DNA of 64,000 nucleotides from the NCBI RefSeq assembly GCF_014287875.1, contig NZ_JACOPN010000003.1:307452-371451 (forward strand). The letters are read 5' to 3'. A program made the position numbers and the translations under genes. Under the pieces are notes generated by a model. It ran no database searches, had not been told where the DNA came from, and saw only the letters and a list, made by a program, of their open reading frames with translations. How positions within the stretch are numbered: the first letter of the stretch is position 1; every line of letters begins with the position of its first letter. Below, in pieces: positions 23,876 through 33,011 of this stretch. The DNA is from Flintibacter faecis. GTDB lineage: Bacteria > Bacillota > Clostridia > Oscillospirales > Oscillospiraceae.

Positions 23876-24865
23876 ATGCCTCGCTCCTCATTTCAGAAGC
23901 TGAAGATTATCTACATCATGGAGTACCTGCTGAAGAACTCAGATGAAGACCATGCCGTAACCACCAGCCAGATCATTGCCTACCTGAAGTCTCATGATAT
24001 TACTGCGGAGAGAAAGACGATCTATAGTGATATCGATGCTCTACGAGATTTTGGATTGGACATCATCCAGGTATCTGAGGGGAACAATCACGGCTACTAC
24101 GTGGCAAGCCGTGACTTTGAACTACCGGAGCTCAAGCTCCTCGTGGATAGCGTCCAATCCTCGAAATTTATTACCCATAAGAAAACGCTGTCCCTGATCA
24201 AAAAGATTGAAAAGCTGGCCAGCATTCATAGCGCACAACTGCTCAACCGGCAGGTATTCGTGAAGAACAGGATCAAGACGATGAATGAGTCCATCTACTA
24301 TAATGTCGATGAGATTCATAACGGCATCTCAAGTAATCGGAAGATCCGGTTCCTGTATTTCGAGTATAATGTCGCCAAGGAGCGCGTGTACCGACATGGT
24401 GGAGCTTATTATGTTGTCAGCCCATTTGCAATGACATGGGACGATGAGAACTACTACATGGTGGCCTTTGATTCTGCTGCAGGGATCATCAAACACTACC
24501 GCGTCGATAAGATGGAAAAGATCACCGTTCTGGATGAAGAACGAGATGGTCAGGACGCTTACGAGGCGCTCGATATGGCCGTCTATGCGCGTAAGACATT
24601 CGGCATGTTCACCGGCGAGGAGGTCAAGGTTCATCTCCGTTTCGAAAATCATCTCGTGGGCGCCGTACTCGACCGTCTCGGGCGGGATGTGATCTTAGTC
24701 CCGGATGGAGAAGATCACTTTACAGTATGGACAGATGTGATCGTCAGCCCACAGTTCTTTGCGTGGCTCTGCGGGTTTCAGACGGCGGCGAAGGTCATTG
24801 GGCCTGATGATGTAGTCAAGCAGATGGCGGAGCACGTCAAGTCGATTGCCGAGCAATACGAATAA
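23876..24865 (+). CDS. WYL-domain transcriptional regulator
   Basis: A 329-residue protein with an N-terminal winged HTH (about 8-65: IIYIMEYLLKNSDE, TTSQIIAYLKSHDITAERKT) and a WYL domain at 140-230 (KIRFLYFEYN, YYVVSPFAMTWDDENYYMVA, KHYRVDKM), then the C-terminal WCX-like part. WYL regulators sense nucleic acid or nucleotide signals and often control phage-defence loci (BrxR, CapW). It is the first gene of a rightward island of eight genes, so it is the probable regulator of that island. Confidence 0.85.
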   Translation: MPRSSFQKLKIIYIMEYLLKNSDEDHAVTTSQIIAYLKSHDITAERKTIYSDIDALRDFGLDIIQVSEGNNHGYYVASRDFELPELKLLVDSVQSSKFITHKKTLSLIKKIEKLASIHSAQLLNRQVFVKNRIKTMNESIYYNVDEIHNGISSNRKIRFLYFEYNVAKERVYRHGGAYYVVSPFAMTWDDENYYMVAFDSAAGIIKHYRVDKMEKITVLDEERDGQDAYEALDMAVYARKTFGMFTGEEVKVHLRFENHLVGAVLDRLGRDVILVPDGEDHFTVWTDVIVSPQFFAWLCGFQTAAKVIGPDDVVKQMAEHVKSIAEQYE

Positions 24866-24896
24866 CGCCTGAATTATGGAAGCGGAGGAGCTATAT

Positions 24897-25877
24897 ATGT
24901 CCTACCCAAAACCACTATCTGAGAAATCTCTAGAGCGCCTATATACACAGGCGGGTTTATCAACGGAAACATGTGCTTTCCTCCATTCTCTATTCGCCGC
25001 CTGTGCAAATCTATATGGCACCATCGCCCTTCGCGATGTATGGTCGGTTTATCAGGAGCTAAAAAGCGATGTGCCGCGGATTCATCGACGCGATCTTATC
25101 GCCTTTTCCTCTATTGTCCGTCGAGAGGTGCAACCCTATTGGGTTTATGAGATTGAAGAACTGTACACGGAAGAACCGCACAATGATCTGGATCGGCACA
25201 TCGTATCAAAAGAAGTGATTGGTGCTGGCTATGGTAAGATGTTTTCCTTCTATGCACTGATGGACGAGCGCGATGATCGCCCCTATTGTGTCCCCGATGA
25301 TTTTCTCTCATATGCGGAACCAACAGCATCTGTAGAGGAGAAATCACTCGCAGATTTTATTGGGAACCTGAAGTCCACGGCGATGGAGTGCGCCCCAAAA
25401 CAACGTAAAACCTATCCGAATGAGAATCGCGGGAAGAAATTAAACGAGTTTTCTTTTCTCAATTTGAACGAGCGGTTCAATTTGGATTATTACAAGAAAG
25501 TCCCCGCCACTTATTCTGCCCTGTTGGCAGAGTACAGCGGTACAGAGGCGGAAAAGATTATGCGGTTTCATCGGCGAGCCGAGAATGTTGGTCATCTGCG
25601 CACAACGGATATGATCCAGAATATGCTGATTGAATTGTGCGAGGTAGGTGTCCGCCTGACGGAAAAGCAGCAAGATACTCTTATGCAGCTCATCGTGCAG
25701 TATCACAATGGAAGCCGCTTGTGGTGTACCTGCGGTTGGAAACCGGATGAGCTGGCAGCTAAGTTTAACGGTATCGGAGCATTCCCTGGTCAGGAGGCAT
25801 CATCTCCAGAGGGAATGATGGATGAGAAAGATATCATTCGCAAGATGAAAGAGTTGGGACTGAAGGTCTTGGAGTGA
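24897..25877 (+). CDS. Unrecognised protein of the WYL island, 326 aa
   Basis: ATG at 24897 follows GGAGGAGC; the earlier ATG at 24876 has none. Soluble and mostly helical, with a Cys pair in LWCTCGWKPDELAAKF near 278 and an amphipathic C-terminus. It begins 31 bases after the WYL gene and its stop almost touches the DUF4186 start, so the three form an operon. I recognise no domain; it could be the effector or a partner of the module. Confidence 0.6.
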   Translation: MSYPKPLSEKSLERLYTQAGLSTETCAFLHSLFAACANLYGTIALRDVWSVYQELKSDVPRIHRRDLIAFSSIVRREVQPYWVYEIEELYTEEPHNDLDRHIVSKEVIGAGYGKMFSFYALMDERDDRPYCVPDDFLSYAEPTASVEEKSLADFIGNLKSTAMECAPKQRKTYPNENRGKKLNEFSFLNLNERFNLDYYKKVPATYSALLAEYSGTEAEKIMRFHRRAENVGHLRTTDMIQNMLIELCEVGVRLTEKQQDTLMQLIVQYHNGSRLWCTCGWKPDELAAKFNGIGAFPGQEASSPEGMMDEKDIIRKMKELGLKVLE

Positions 25878-25882
25878 GCAAC

Positions 25883-26248
25883 ATGTCAACCATTGAGCAA
25901 ACACTTTTACGCCTACAACAGTCTGCTTTCCGCGCAAAGTTCCATTTGAGTGAAAAGGACAGGCAGTACATAATGGGCAAGGGCATGGAAACCATTCAGC
26001 ATCATGCGGCCGACTTCATCAGAACGCGGATTGCGCCGGCGATCATCCCAAATGACGGCAAACAGACACCGATGCGCGGGCATCCAGTGTTTATAGCCCA
26101 GCATGCCTGCGCCTGCTGCTGTCGCAGCTGCTTAAACAAGTGGTATCATGTTCCGATAGGGCGTGAGCTGACGGAGGATGAGCAGAAACGCATCGTGAGG
26201 TTGCTGATGGCATGGATCGAGCGACAGCTTGCAACGGATGCGAAATAG
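25883..26248 (+). CDS. DUF4186 family protein
   Basis: ATG at 25883 with GGAG inside the previous stop. A 121-residue protein with the DUF4186 signature: FRAKFHLSEKDRQYI, GMETIQHHAADF, NDGKQTPMRGHPVFIAQHA, CCCRSCLNKWY. The conserved His and Cys suggest a metal site or catalysis, but the family is uncharacterised. It is often seen near defence or mobile genes in my recollection; the context here is a WYL-regulated island. Confidence 0.85.
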   Translation: MSTIEQTLLRLQQSAFRAKFHLSEKDRQYIMGKGMETIQHHAADFIRTRIAPAIIPNDGKQTPMRGHPVFIAQHACACCCRSCLNKWYHVPIGRELTEDEQKRIVRLLMAWIERQLATDAK

Positions 26249-26269
26249 CGAGAAATTGAGGTGACAACT

Positions 26270-26629
26270 ATGTCTACGATTGGAAATATTCTTTGGTTCC
26301 TATTTGGAGGATTGATTGGCGGGCTTGCCTGGGTACTGGCCGGCTGTCTTTGGTGCATTACCATCATCGGCATACCCGTTGGCCTGCAATGCTTCAAATT
26401 CGCAAGTCTCGCCTTTTTCCCATTTGGGAAAGAAGTTGTGTATGGCGGTGGAGGCTTTTCCTTCCTCGTCAACCTAATTTGGATCATTTTCTTTGGCCTT
26501 GAGATGGCAATCGGATACTGCATTCTGGGCTGTCTCTGGTGCATCACGATCCTTGGCATTCCAATCGGAAAGCAATGCTTCAAAATGGCCAAGCTGTCTT
26601 TAATGCCCTTCGGGGCATCGGTCGTGTAA
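26270..26629 (+). CDS. YccF-domain membrane protein
   Basis: A 119-residue protein made of two YccF repeats, each with a hydrophobic helix and the motif CLWCITIIGIPVGLQCFK / CLWCITILGIPIGKQCFK followed by a Lys and a Pro-Phe-Gly turn. It should sit in the cytoplasmic membrane. YccF has no known function. GAGGTG precedes the ATG at 26270. In this island it may anchor or sense membrane damage. Confidence 0.85.
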   Translation: MSTIGNILWFLFGGLIGGLAWVLAGCLWCITIIGIPVGLQCFKFASLAFFPFGKEVVYGGGGFSFLVNLIWIIFFGLEMAIGYCILGCLWCITILGIPIGKQCFKMAKLSLMPFGASVV

Positions 26630-26731
26630 AGCAATATTGTATGCGACCGCTCCCACATGGCCTTTTTCCAATCCGCGAAAAAAGCAACGACTCTAATGAG
26701 AACACTCTCAATCGATTGAGGAGGATAAGAC

Positions 26732-27958
26732 ATGGGAGAGATCATCAATACGAATACCGCTATAGAGACTCAGCCTGGCGGTGATACGGTGGCATTATTG
26801 GATATTACCCAAAGCCTCTTGGCGGATGCAAGGATTGCTCTGAACAGCAGCGGTGTGTTAAGCGTTCCTATTGCGGAACTCTCTACGCTTGGCGCTGGAG
26901 TCTCTTCGCTCATCCCTGCGTTGAATACTGTTACGCAGACGACGAGCATCGCAGCAGATGGCTTCTATACCATAGCCAATGCTGGTGTCGGTGATGTACT
27001 GAAAGCGGCAAAGAACGGAAACTTCTGGGCCTCACTCAAAACTGCGGATGGAGCGTCTAAAATGGTTCAGCTGCAGGAAGCAGGAGCAATTACCGCTACC
27101 ACACAGACAGCGGCAGCATTCAATCCCGCCACTATGATGATGGCGGTCGCACTATTCTCAATCGAACAGGAACTTGGGGAAATTGAGGATATGCAGAGGC
27201 AGATCATCTCGTTCCTTGAAATTGAAAAGGAATCTGAGATAGAAGCGGATGTTGAAAGTCTCATGAGCATCATCAAAAAGTATAAGGACAACTGGGACAA
27301 TGAACGTTTTGTCAGCGGCAATCATAATCAAGTCCTTACCTACCAGAATCGCGCACGCAAAAACATGCTTGGTTATCAGAAGAAGATCGTTGAGTCGATT
27401 GGGAAGAAGCCGCATATCGTCACACAGGCTGGCGTAAAGCAGGCGTTCGCCTCTTTGGAGAGGAAATTCAAATACTATCGCTTGTCCCTTTATACATTCT
27501 CACTGTCATCTCTCATGGAGGTCATGCTCAGCGGCAATTTCAAAGAATCCTATATTTCCGGGATTCGGGATGAACTGCAGCAGATGTCGGACGCTTACCA
27601 CGATTTGTTCGAGGAGAGCTCACACTATTTAGAGAAACTGAGTAACTCAGCAGTAGATGCTAATGTCATGAAAGGTATCGGCACGGCAGGAAATGCAGTC
27701 GGGAAATTCATTGGAAGTATCCCTCTTGTAAAAGAGGGGCCAGTTGATGAATTCCTTCAGGATGGCGGGATACACTTGAAGAAGAGTGCTCTCGATATGG
27801 AAAAGGATGCCGTACACCGGTTCGCTTTCATAGGCAATCCTGGCACACGGATGTTCATGGAAAAGATGGATGAGATGATCCAGATCTATAACCGTACCGA
27901 GCAAATCTGCTTCGATGATAAAAAGATATATCTATTGCCAAAGAAGCTCGCCGTTTGA
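26732..27958 (+). CDS. Coiled-coil protein with an Ala-rich hydrophobic segment, 408 aa
   Basis: The ATG is preceded by GAGGAGG. Residues 30-140 are Ala/Thr/Gly-rich and include a hydrophobic stretch ([19 protein letters not shown]) that could enter a membrane. Residues 140-330 are long charged helices with heptads ([34 protein letters not shown]). There is no signal peptide. Such a build is seen in membrane-acting effectors but also in structural proteins; I recognise no family. It lies between YccF and the macro-domain gene. Confidence 0.65.
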   Translation: MGEIINTNTAIETQPGGDTVALLDITQSLLADARIALNSSGVLSVPIAELSTLGAGVSSLIPALNTVTQTTSIAADGFYTIANAGVGDVLKAAKNGNFWASLKTADGASKMVQLQEAGAITATTQTAAAFNPATMMMAVALFSIEQELGEIEDMQRQIISFLEIEKESEIEADVESLMSIIKKYKDNWDNERFVSGNHNQVLTYQNRARKNMLGYQKKIVESIGKKPHIVTQAGVKQAFASLERKFKYYRLSLYTFSLSSLMEVMLSGNFKESYISGIRDELQQMSDAYHDLFEESSHYLEKLSNSAVDANVMKGIGTAGNAVGKFIGSIPLVKEGPVDEFLQDGGIHLKKSALDMEKDAVHRFAFIGNPGTRMFMEKMDEMIQIYNRTEQICFDDKKIYLLPKKLAV

Positions 27959-27993
27959 TCACTCAAAAGGCAGCTATCACAGGAGGTCCATTT

Positions 27994-28989
27994 ATGCCGC
28001 TCCAGATCGTAAGAAATGACATCACAAAAATGAAGGTTGACGCAATCGTCAATGCCGCAAACAGTTCCCTCTTGGGTGGTGGCGGCGTAGATGGCTGCAT
28101 TCATCGTGCCGCCGGCCCGGAACTCCTGGCCGAATGTGAAATGCTCAATGGATGCAAAACTGGTAGTGCTAAGATAACAAAGGGATATAAGCTGCCATGC
28201 AAATATGTAATCCATGCGGTTGGCCCTCGCTGGTGCGGTGGGCAGTATGGGGAGCATGACAAGCTTGTCTCGTGCTACCAGACGTCACTCGCGCTCGCAA
28301 AGGAGCATGGTTGCGAGTCGGTCGCATTCCCTCTGATCTCCTCGGGAATCTTCGGCTATCCAAAGGATGAGGCGCTCAAAGTAGCTATCGACACGATCAG
28401 CAGTTTTCTGCTTGAAAATGATATGATGGTTTACATCGTCATCTTCGATCGCAAGGCGTATCAGATCAGCAGCAAGTTGTTTGTGGACATCAACGCCTAC
28501 ATAGACGACCGATATGTCGAAGAGCATCGAGACAGCTATGCTGAGCGGATCAGCCGGCTGCATAGCCTTGCAGCGGAAGAGAGCTGCCCTATCCCCGCTG
28601 CCCCTATGGTAACAAAGGCAGCATCCCTGGACGATGCGCTGAAGCAGATCGACGAGAGCTTTTCCGAGATGCTTCTGCGTAAGATTGATGAGTGTGGCAT
28701 GACGGATGCAGAGTGCTATAAGAAGGCCAACATCGATCGAAAGCTGTTCTCAAAGATTCGGACGGATAAGCTCTATCGACCATCAAAGCCTACTGTGATT
28801 GCCTTTGCGCTTGCACTCGAATTGCCGCTTGACGAATTGGAGGATATGCTCTCGAAAGCAGGATTTGCCCTGTCGCACTCCAGCAAATTCGACATCATCG
28901 TGGAGTATTTTGTCGAGCGAGGAAACTACAATGTATTTGAGATCAATGAGGCGCTGTTTGCATTCGATCAAAGCCTGATTGGCGCATAA
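27994..28989 (+). CDS. Macro-domain protein fused to an HTH-like C-terminal domain
   Basis: ATG at 27994 follows GGAGGTCC. Residues 1-175 are a macro domain with [21 protein letters not shown] (ADP-ribose loop, as NAANSSLL and GGGGVDG) and the second loop [12 protein letters not shown], so ADP-ribose or O-acetyl-ADP-ribose hydrolysis is likely. Residues ~220-331 ([38 protein letters not shown]) resemble an XRE-like HTH region. The fusion suggests a DNA-bound sensor or remover of ADP-ribose marks. It belongs to the WYL island. Confidence 0.85.
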   Translation: MPLQIVRNDITKMKVDAIVNAANSSLLGGGGVDGCIHRAAGPELLAECEMLNGCKTGSAKITKGYKLPCKYVIHAVGPRWCGGQYGEHDKLVSCYQTSLALAKEHGCESVAFPLISSGIFGYPKDEALKVAIDTISSFLLENDMMVYIVIFDRKAYQISSKLFVDINAYIDDRYVEEHRDSYAERISRLHSLAAEESCPIPAAPMVTKAASLDDALKQIDESFSEMLLRKIDECGMTDAECYKKANIDRKLFSKIRTDKLYRPSKPTVIAFALALELPLDELEDMLSKAGFALSHSSKFDIIVEYFVERGNYNVFEINEALFAFDQSLIGA

Positions 28990-29063
28990 TAGTTATCAGG
29001 TGCTGCGACTTTTCGTCGGTGGAACCCTGATTGATATGCTATCTTTTCCGGAGGTGTGCTGCG

Positions 29064-29282
29064 ATGGAACAAAAAGAGCTTGAGTATCTGCGTCAGGTAG
29101 AAGATCAAGCTTCACGGACAGGCTGGGTGTCTCCGTTGACTCGTGAGGACAAAGAGTATTTTTCCTATTTGCGTCAGGTCAGTAAGCGGTATAACATCGA
29201 CATGTCCAAGGCAAATCGACTGGAATACAATTTCGTGATTCGTGTTGCAGAGAGCGAGTTTTACGCACATCACACATCCTGA
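29064..29282 (+). CDS. Small helical protein, 72 aa
   Basis: ATG at 29064 behind GGAGGTG. A charged helical protein (EYLRQVEDQASRTG, KEYFSYLRQVSKRYN) with two similar FLRQV-type segments that may be an internal duplication. No family recognised. A terminator follows. Confidence 0.55.
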   Translation: MEQKELEYLRQVEDQASRTGWVSPLTREDKEYFSYLRQVSKRYNIDMSKANRLEYNFVIRVAESEFYAHHTS

Positions 29283-29294
29283 GAAATCCAGAGA

Positions 29295-29320
29295 CGCAAG
29301 CATCCTTGCTTGCGCCTTTC
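29295..29320 (+). terminator. Terminator hairpin
   Basis: CGCAAGC, a 6-base loop, GCTTGCG (29295-29314), then CCTTTC. A second small stem, GTCGCTT-aac-AAGCGAC, lies shortly after. The weak T-run suggests partial termination before the VWA gene. Confidence 0.5.
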
Positions 29321-29424
29321 ATTGAATTGTCGCTTAACAAGCGACCAAATGAAGCGAATATCAAAGTAAGATATGGCTGTAAGGTGAAACACCAAACAGC
29401 CATAATTTATTGGAGGTATTTGCA

Positions 29425-30081
29425 ATGAATAAGAATCTGACTGAGATCGTCTTTATCCTTGACCGCAGCGGTTCCATGAGTGGACTTGAGTCCGACACAA
29501 TCGGCGGCTTCAACGCCATGATTGAAAAGCAGAAGAAAGCTCCCGGCGAAGCGCTGGTCTCCACTATCCTCTTTGACAATGTCAGCGAAGTGATCCATGA
29601 CCGCATCAATATCCGAGACATCAAGCCCATGACGGATAGCGAATACTGCGTGCGCGGCTGCACCGCCTTGTTGGATGCGATTGGAGGCGCGATCCACCAC
29701 ATCGGCAACGTCCACAAGTATGCGCGGGAGGAAGATGTTCCAGCGCACACCCTGTTTGTTATCACGACGGATGGAATGGAAAATGCAAGCCGTCTCTATG
29801 ATAGCGCCCGTGTTAAACAGATGATCGAGCATGAGAAGAGCAAGTATGGTTGGGAATTCCTGTTCCTCGGCGCCAATATTGACGCCGTCGAGACGGCGAA
29901 GCATTTTGGTATTAGTGAAGACCGCGCGGTCAATTACCACTCCGACAGCGTGGGGACAAGACTGAACTATGAAGTGGTCAGCTGCGCGATTACAAGCATG
30001 AGAAGCGGAGCTCCTATGAGTGCCGATTGGAAAGCGCCAATTGAAGCGGACTATAAGACCCGGAAGGGTGAAAAAGACTAA
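29425..30081 (+). CDS. VWA-domain protein (TerY-like)
   Basis: ATG at 29425 after GGAGG. Nearly the whole 218-residue protein is one von Willebrand A domain: MIDAS DRSGSMSG near the start, the threonine position in CTALLDAIGGAI and ITTDGMENAS. It has no signal peptide or membrane segment, so it should act in the cytoplasm, as TerY-type proteins do in stress and phage-linked loci. The last gene of the WYL island, ended by a strong terminator. Confidence 0.8.
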   Translation: MNKNLTEIVFILDRSGSMSGLESDTIGGFNAMIEKQKKAPGEALVSTILFDNVSEVIHDRINIRDIKPMTDSEYCVRGCTALLDAIGGAIHHIGNVHKYAREEDVPAHTLFVITTDGMENASRLYDSARVKQMIEHEKSKYGWEFLFLGANIDAVETAKHFGISEDRAVNYHSDSVGTRLNYEVVSCAITSMRSGAPMSADWKAPIEADYKTRKGEKD

Positions 30082-30118
30082 CCGCATCGATTTCGACACG
30101 GTTAGTACTATCTCCTAA

Positions 30119-30147
30119 GCCGCACCATGTAAATGGTGCGGCTTTTT
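30119..30147 (+). terminator. Strong rho-independent terminator closing the WYL island
   Basis: GCCGCACCAT, loop GTAA, ATGGTGCGGC, then TTTTTC: a perfect 10-bp stem after the VWA gene. Confidence 0.85.
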
Positions 30148-30201
30148 CATTTGATGCATACTCGTCAGTTTACGTATGTATCAAAATATATATCAGCTCT
30201 A

Positions 30202-30230
30202 TTGACACTTTTGCTCGTTGCGGATATAAT
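30202..30230 (+). promoter_or_regulatory. Consensus promoter for the HipA-like pair
   Basis: TTGACA (30202-30207), 17 bases, TATAAT (30225-30230): a perfect sigma-A promoter 30 bases before the start of the kinase gene. GGAGG follows. Such strength suggests the pair is constitutively made unless repressed. Confidence 0.85.
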
Positions 30231-30260
30231 AATGGTGAAGATCAAAATTGGAGGTCTATC

Positions 30261-31106
30261 ATGAGAGATTACAGCAAGTACGAAAAGACACCCGTGTTAT
30301 TCTCTGGGGCAGAAAAGAAGTTTGAAATCATCATTGACGGGTTTCGTTATATTGTTAAGTTTCAGAAGAATTCCGAAGTGGGCTTGACCTTCAATTATGT
30401 TTCTGAGTATTTGGGAAGCCATATTTTTCAACTTATTGGTATTCCCGTACAGGAAACCTTCCTTGGCACTTATGAGGGCAAGAATGTAGTCGTTATGAAG
30501 AATTTCTTAGAGCCCGAGGATGATCTTGTTGCCTTCAACGGTGTCGGCGAAAGCTCGCTGGAAAGAGACAAAGAGCTCTATCAGTACACTTATGAAGATA
30601 TTACCGCAATGCTGCGGGAGAATATGAAGTCAACAAATGTCGAGGAGACAATCGACCGTTTCTGGGATATGTTCATCGTGGATGCTCTGATCGGCAATTT
30701 TGACCGGCATGGCGGGAACTGGGGCTTCATTAAGAAAGATAATCACTACCGGATCGCCCCGGTATATGACAATGGTTCAAGTCTGTATCCGAAGCTGAAT
30801 ACGGACGAGAAGCTGGAGGCCGTACTCTCCTCCGAGGAAGAAATTGACCAACGGATCTATAAGTTCCCCACCTCCCACATCAAGGTGAAGAATCGCAAAA
30901 GTTCCTATTTTGAAGTGATCAGCAGCTTGCAATTCGAAGCTTGCAATGATGCCCTAAAGCGAATTGTACCTCGCATCGATTTTAATCAAATCAATGCTCT
31001 TATTGACGAAGTGGAAGGGATCTCAGAGGTGCGTAAGCGTTTCTATAAAGTCATGCTGCAGCAACGGTATGAAAAGATCCTTATGTACGCATATCGCCAG
31101 TTGTAA
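30261..31106 (+). CDS. HipA-like Ser/Thr kinase, catalytic part only
   Basis: A 281-residue HipA-type kinase. It begins almost at the catalytic core (LFSGAEKKF; Lys33 in YIVKF) and so lacks the usual N-terminal HipA subdomain. The motif DALIGNFDRHGGNWG (141-155) holds the catalytic Asp/Asn, and APVYDNGSSLYP (167-178) the metal-binding DNG. HipA kinases phosphorylate translation factors such as aminoacyl-tRNA synthetases. The partner gene follows after 18 bases and seems to carry the missing subdomain. The target and toxicity are unknown. Confidence 0.8.
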   Translation: MRDYSKYEKTPVLFSGAEKKFEIIIDGFRYIVKFQKNSEVGLTFNYVSEYLGSHIFQLIGIPVQETFLGTYEGKNVVVMKNFLEPEDDLVAFNGVGESSLERDKELYQYTYEDITAMLRENMKSTNVEETIDRFWDMFIVDALIGNFDRHGGNWGFIKKDNHYRIAPVYDNGSSLYPKLNTDEKLEAVLSSEEEIDQRIYKFPTSHIKVKNRKSSYFEVISSLQFEACNDALKRIVPRIDFNQINALIDEVEGISEVRKRFYKVMLQQRYEKILMYAYRQL

Positions 31107-31124
31107 CATGGAAAGGAGCGGCTC

Positions 31125-32018
31125 ATGAGGCCTGTTACGCATGATTACCAAAGTCTAAACGAATATACGTTTCCCCTGCAGGGAAAGCCCTATTACCGCA
31201 GCAGTGGCATAATCTATGCGGTGGATCGCACCGGCAATAAGTATGCTGTAGGGCGAGTTGATCTTGAGCGCTTTGATGATCAGAACTTCCAGTATGTCTT
31301 TACTCCTGAATGGAGTGTAATCGATACCCTGCCGTCCTCCATTTTCCAGGGTATTCCCGGACTCGACATGTCCATGCGGCTCGAGCGATACTATCGCGTT
31401 AATATGACGCCGTACTTCATTTCTGAGCGTACACCCAGCGAAAGTCGAGAGGATCTCTGGGAACTACTTGAAGCAGTTGGTCTGGATTACTATGATCGCT
31501 TTGAGTGGCTGCTCCGGACGGATATGCGCTGCGGTACCGATAACCTGATCGTTGAGCGGGCAGAAGCTGCTCGGACTATCACATTTGAATCGATCAACAG
31601 CCTGCCGCCCGATCTCCAGCCAACCGACCTTGTTACGATTCAGGGATTCCACAGCATCGCAAAGACCAACCACCAGCTCAGAAAGATTCTCCTTCAGATT
31701 TTGAGGAGTGGCGCTCATATCTGGGATGAAACAGACTCGCGGCAGCTCTCTGAAGAGGAATGCAGTCTGCTGCTAAACCTGCTCATGGTTCAGGAATCTA
31801 TGGAGGCGAAGCAGAATAAGCAGCGTCACCAAGAAGGTGTCGCACAGGCAAAGAACAGCGGAAAATACGTTGGTCGGAAGAAGATTGCAGTCGATCCAAA
31901 TCTGTTCCGCCAAATCGCCAAGGATTTCCGCAACCATAAAGTAACGGAAGAAGAAGCCATGCATCGTGCCGGTATCAGTTCGAGATCAACATTCTACAGG
32001 CGCCTGAAAGAGATATAG
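31125..32018 (+). CDS. HipA N-subdomain-like protein fused to a serine-recombinase-type HTH
   Basis: A 297-residue protein. Residues ~35-145 have the order seen in the HipA N-subdomain: VGRVDLERF, FQYVFTPEW, TPYFISERTPSESREDL, FEWLLRTDMRCGTDNLIV, compared with the FF-NLLPEG-R-L and LL-G-D-GA pattern of the family. Residues ~230-297 (HQEGVAQAKNSGKYVGRKK, MHRAGISSRSTFYRRLKEI) look like the linker and C-terminal HTH of serine recombinases, with no recombinase catalytic domain. AAAGGAGCG precedes the ATG. This would join antitoxin-like and DNA-binding roles. The subdomain match is by eye. Confidence 0.6.
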   Translation: MRPVTHDYQSLNEYTFPLQGKPYYRSSGIIYAVDRTGNKYAVGRVDLERFDDQNFQYVFTPEWSVIDTLPSSIFQGIPGLDMSMRLERYYRVNMTPYFISERTPSESREDLWELLEAVGLDYYDRFEWLLRTDMRCGTDNLIVERAEAARTITFESINSLPPDLQPTDLVTIQGFHSIAKTNHQLRKILLQILRSGAHIWDETDSRQLSEEECSLLLNLLMVQESMEAKQNKQRHQEGVAQAKNSGKYVGRKKIAVDPNLFRQIAKDFRNHKVTEEEAMHRAGISSRSTFYRRLKEI

Positions 32019-32028
32019 ACTAAGAAAC

Positions 32029-32066
32029 GAGAGGGTTCCCGCACATTGCGCTGCAGGAATCCTCTC
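32029..32066 (+). terminator. Hairpin at the convergent end of the HipA pair
   Basis: GAGAGGGTTCC (32029-32039) pairs with GGAATCCTCTC (32056-32066) with one G-T pair. No long T-run follows, but its place between convergent genes suits a bidirectional terminator. Confidence 0.5.
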
Positions 32067-32071
32067 TCTAG

Positions 32072-32494
32072 TTAATACAATGTCCACCAGTAGTCAAAAA
32101 GGCGCCGATAGTGGTTCCCCTTTCGGGGCAGATCCCTACAGTTCCGGGACTTTCGGCTGGTTTCTCGTTTCATCCACCGCTGGCAATTACTGTTCTTCGG
32201 ATACTTGATGTACTTTCCCGAATGGAGCAGCGTGTCACCATCAAAGCCATAATCGATATAGCCGGCATGAGGCACATACTTTCTTGTGACAATGCGCATG
32301 AGCGCGTCATTCTTGCGGATGCGCATTTCTCTTCGATACGCAGAGCCAGTTCGCCTGGATGACTGCCCGGGAGCTGACTCAGTCAGTAAATTCTCGATCT
32401 TCTCGTTTAACTCGATTTCGGTCATAGGCTTTACCATTTGGAACAGTTCTTGTGACAGGAGAAATACCATACCAGCTACCGCGCTGCTTGGCAT
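32072..32494 (-). CDS. Hypothetical protein ending in FDYWWTLY, 140 aa
   Basis: ATG at 32494 with AAAGGAG; it overlaps the upstream gene by 19 bases. The C-terminus GNHYRRLFDYWWTLY is one I recall in short proteins from gut Clostridia elements; function unknown. The middle is basic (RREMRIRKNDALMRIV), so nucleic-acid contact is possible. Confidence 0.6.
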   Translation of the reverse strand: MPSSAVAGMVFLLSQELFQMVKPMTEIELNEKIENLLTESAPGQSSRRTGSAYRREMRIRKNDALMRIVTRKYVPHAGYIDYGFDGDTLLHSGKYIKYPKNSNCQRWMKRETSRKSRNCRDLPRKGNHYRRLFDYWWTLY

Positions 32495-32889
32495 GTTGCT
32501 CCTTTTGCGCTTTCTTGCTCTACTTTTTGAGCGGTATCATCTGTTTCATTGGTAAGAACACCTCCATTGTCTCGAACGGTTTGAACTTTCTTTTTAAGAT
32601 CCTCGCAGAATGTAAGGTAGTCAGGATGCCCGCACAGGAGCATCTTGTTGGGCAATTCACGGATCGCTGCCAGGAAAGCATCGACATCACGCTTCCAGCA
32701 CTTGCACATGATGACGCGATAGGGAGCATTCGGGCAAACGAACTCAGGGCCGAACCCTACTCTGACCTGATGCTTGATAAAAAGCTGGTCTGCAAGGTAA
32801 TCTGCTGTATCGATAATTGCGAAGTAGTTGTGGAAAAATGAAAACTTTTCGATCGTCCAGCAGCAGGATTCATTGTATTCTCGACTCAC
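32476..32889 (-). CDS. Hypothetical protein, 137 aa
   Basis: GTG start with AAGGAGG seven bases upstream. It contains Cys/His-bearing segments (CPNAPYRVIMCKCW, LLCGHPDYLTFCEDL) and no membrane segment. Part of a two-gene leftward unit facing the HipA pair. Confidence 0.55.
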   Translation of the reverse strand: MSREYNESCCWTIEKFSFFHNYFAIIDTADYLADQLFIKHQVRVGFGPEFVCPNAPYRVIMCKCWKRDVDAFLAAIRELPNKMLLCGHPDYLTFCEDLKKKVQTVRDNGGVLTNETDDTAQKVEQESAKGATCQAAR

Positions 32890-33011
32890 GATCGGGCCTC
32901 CTTATGTGACAGTTTCTTTACAAAATCGAGTTTGCTCTTGCTTTTTGAAGGTTCTTCCAGTATTCTGAAGTACTCCCGTTTAGGAAGACTCTTTAGATGG
33001 AGGCGATTGCC

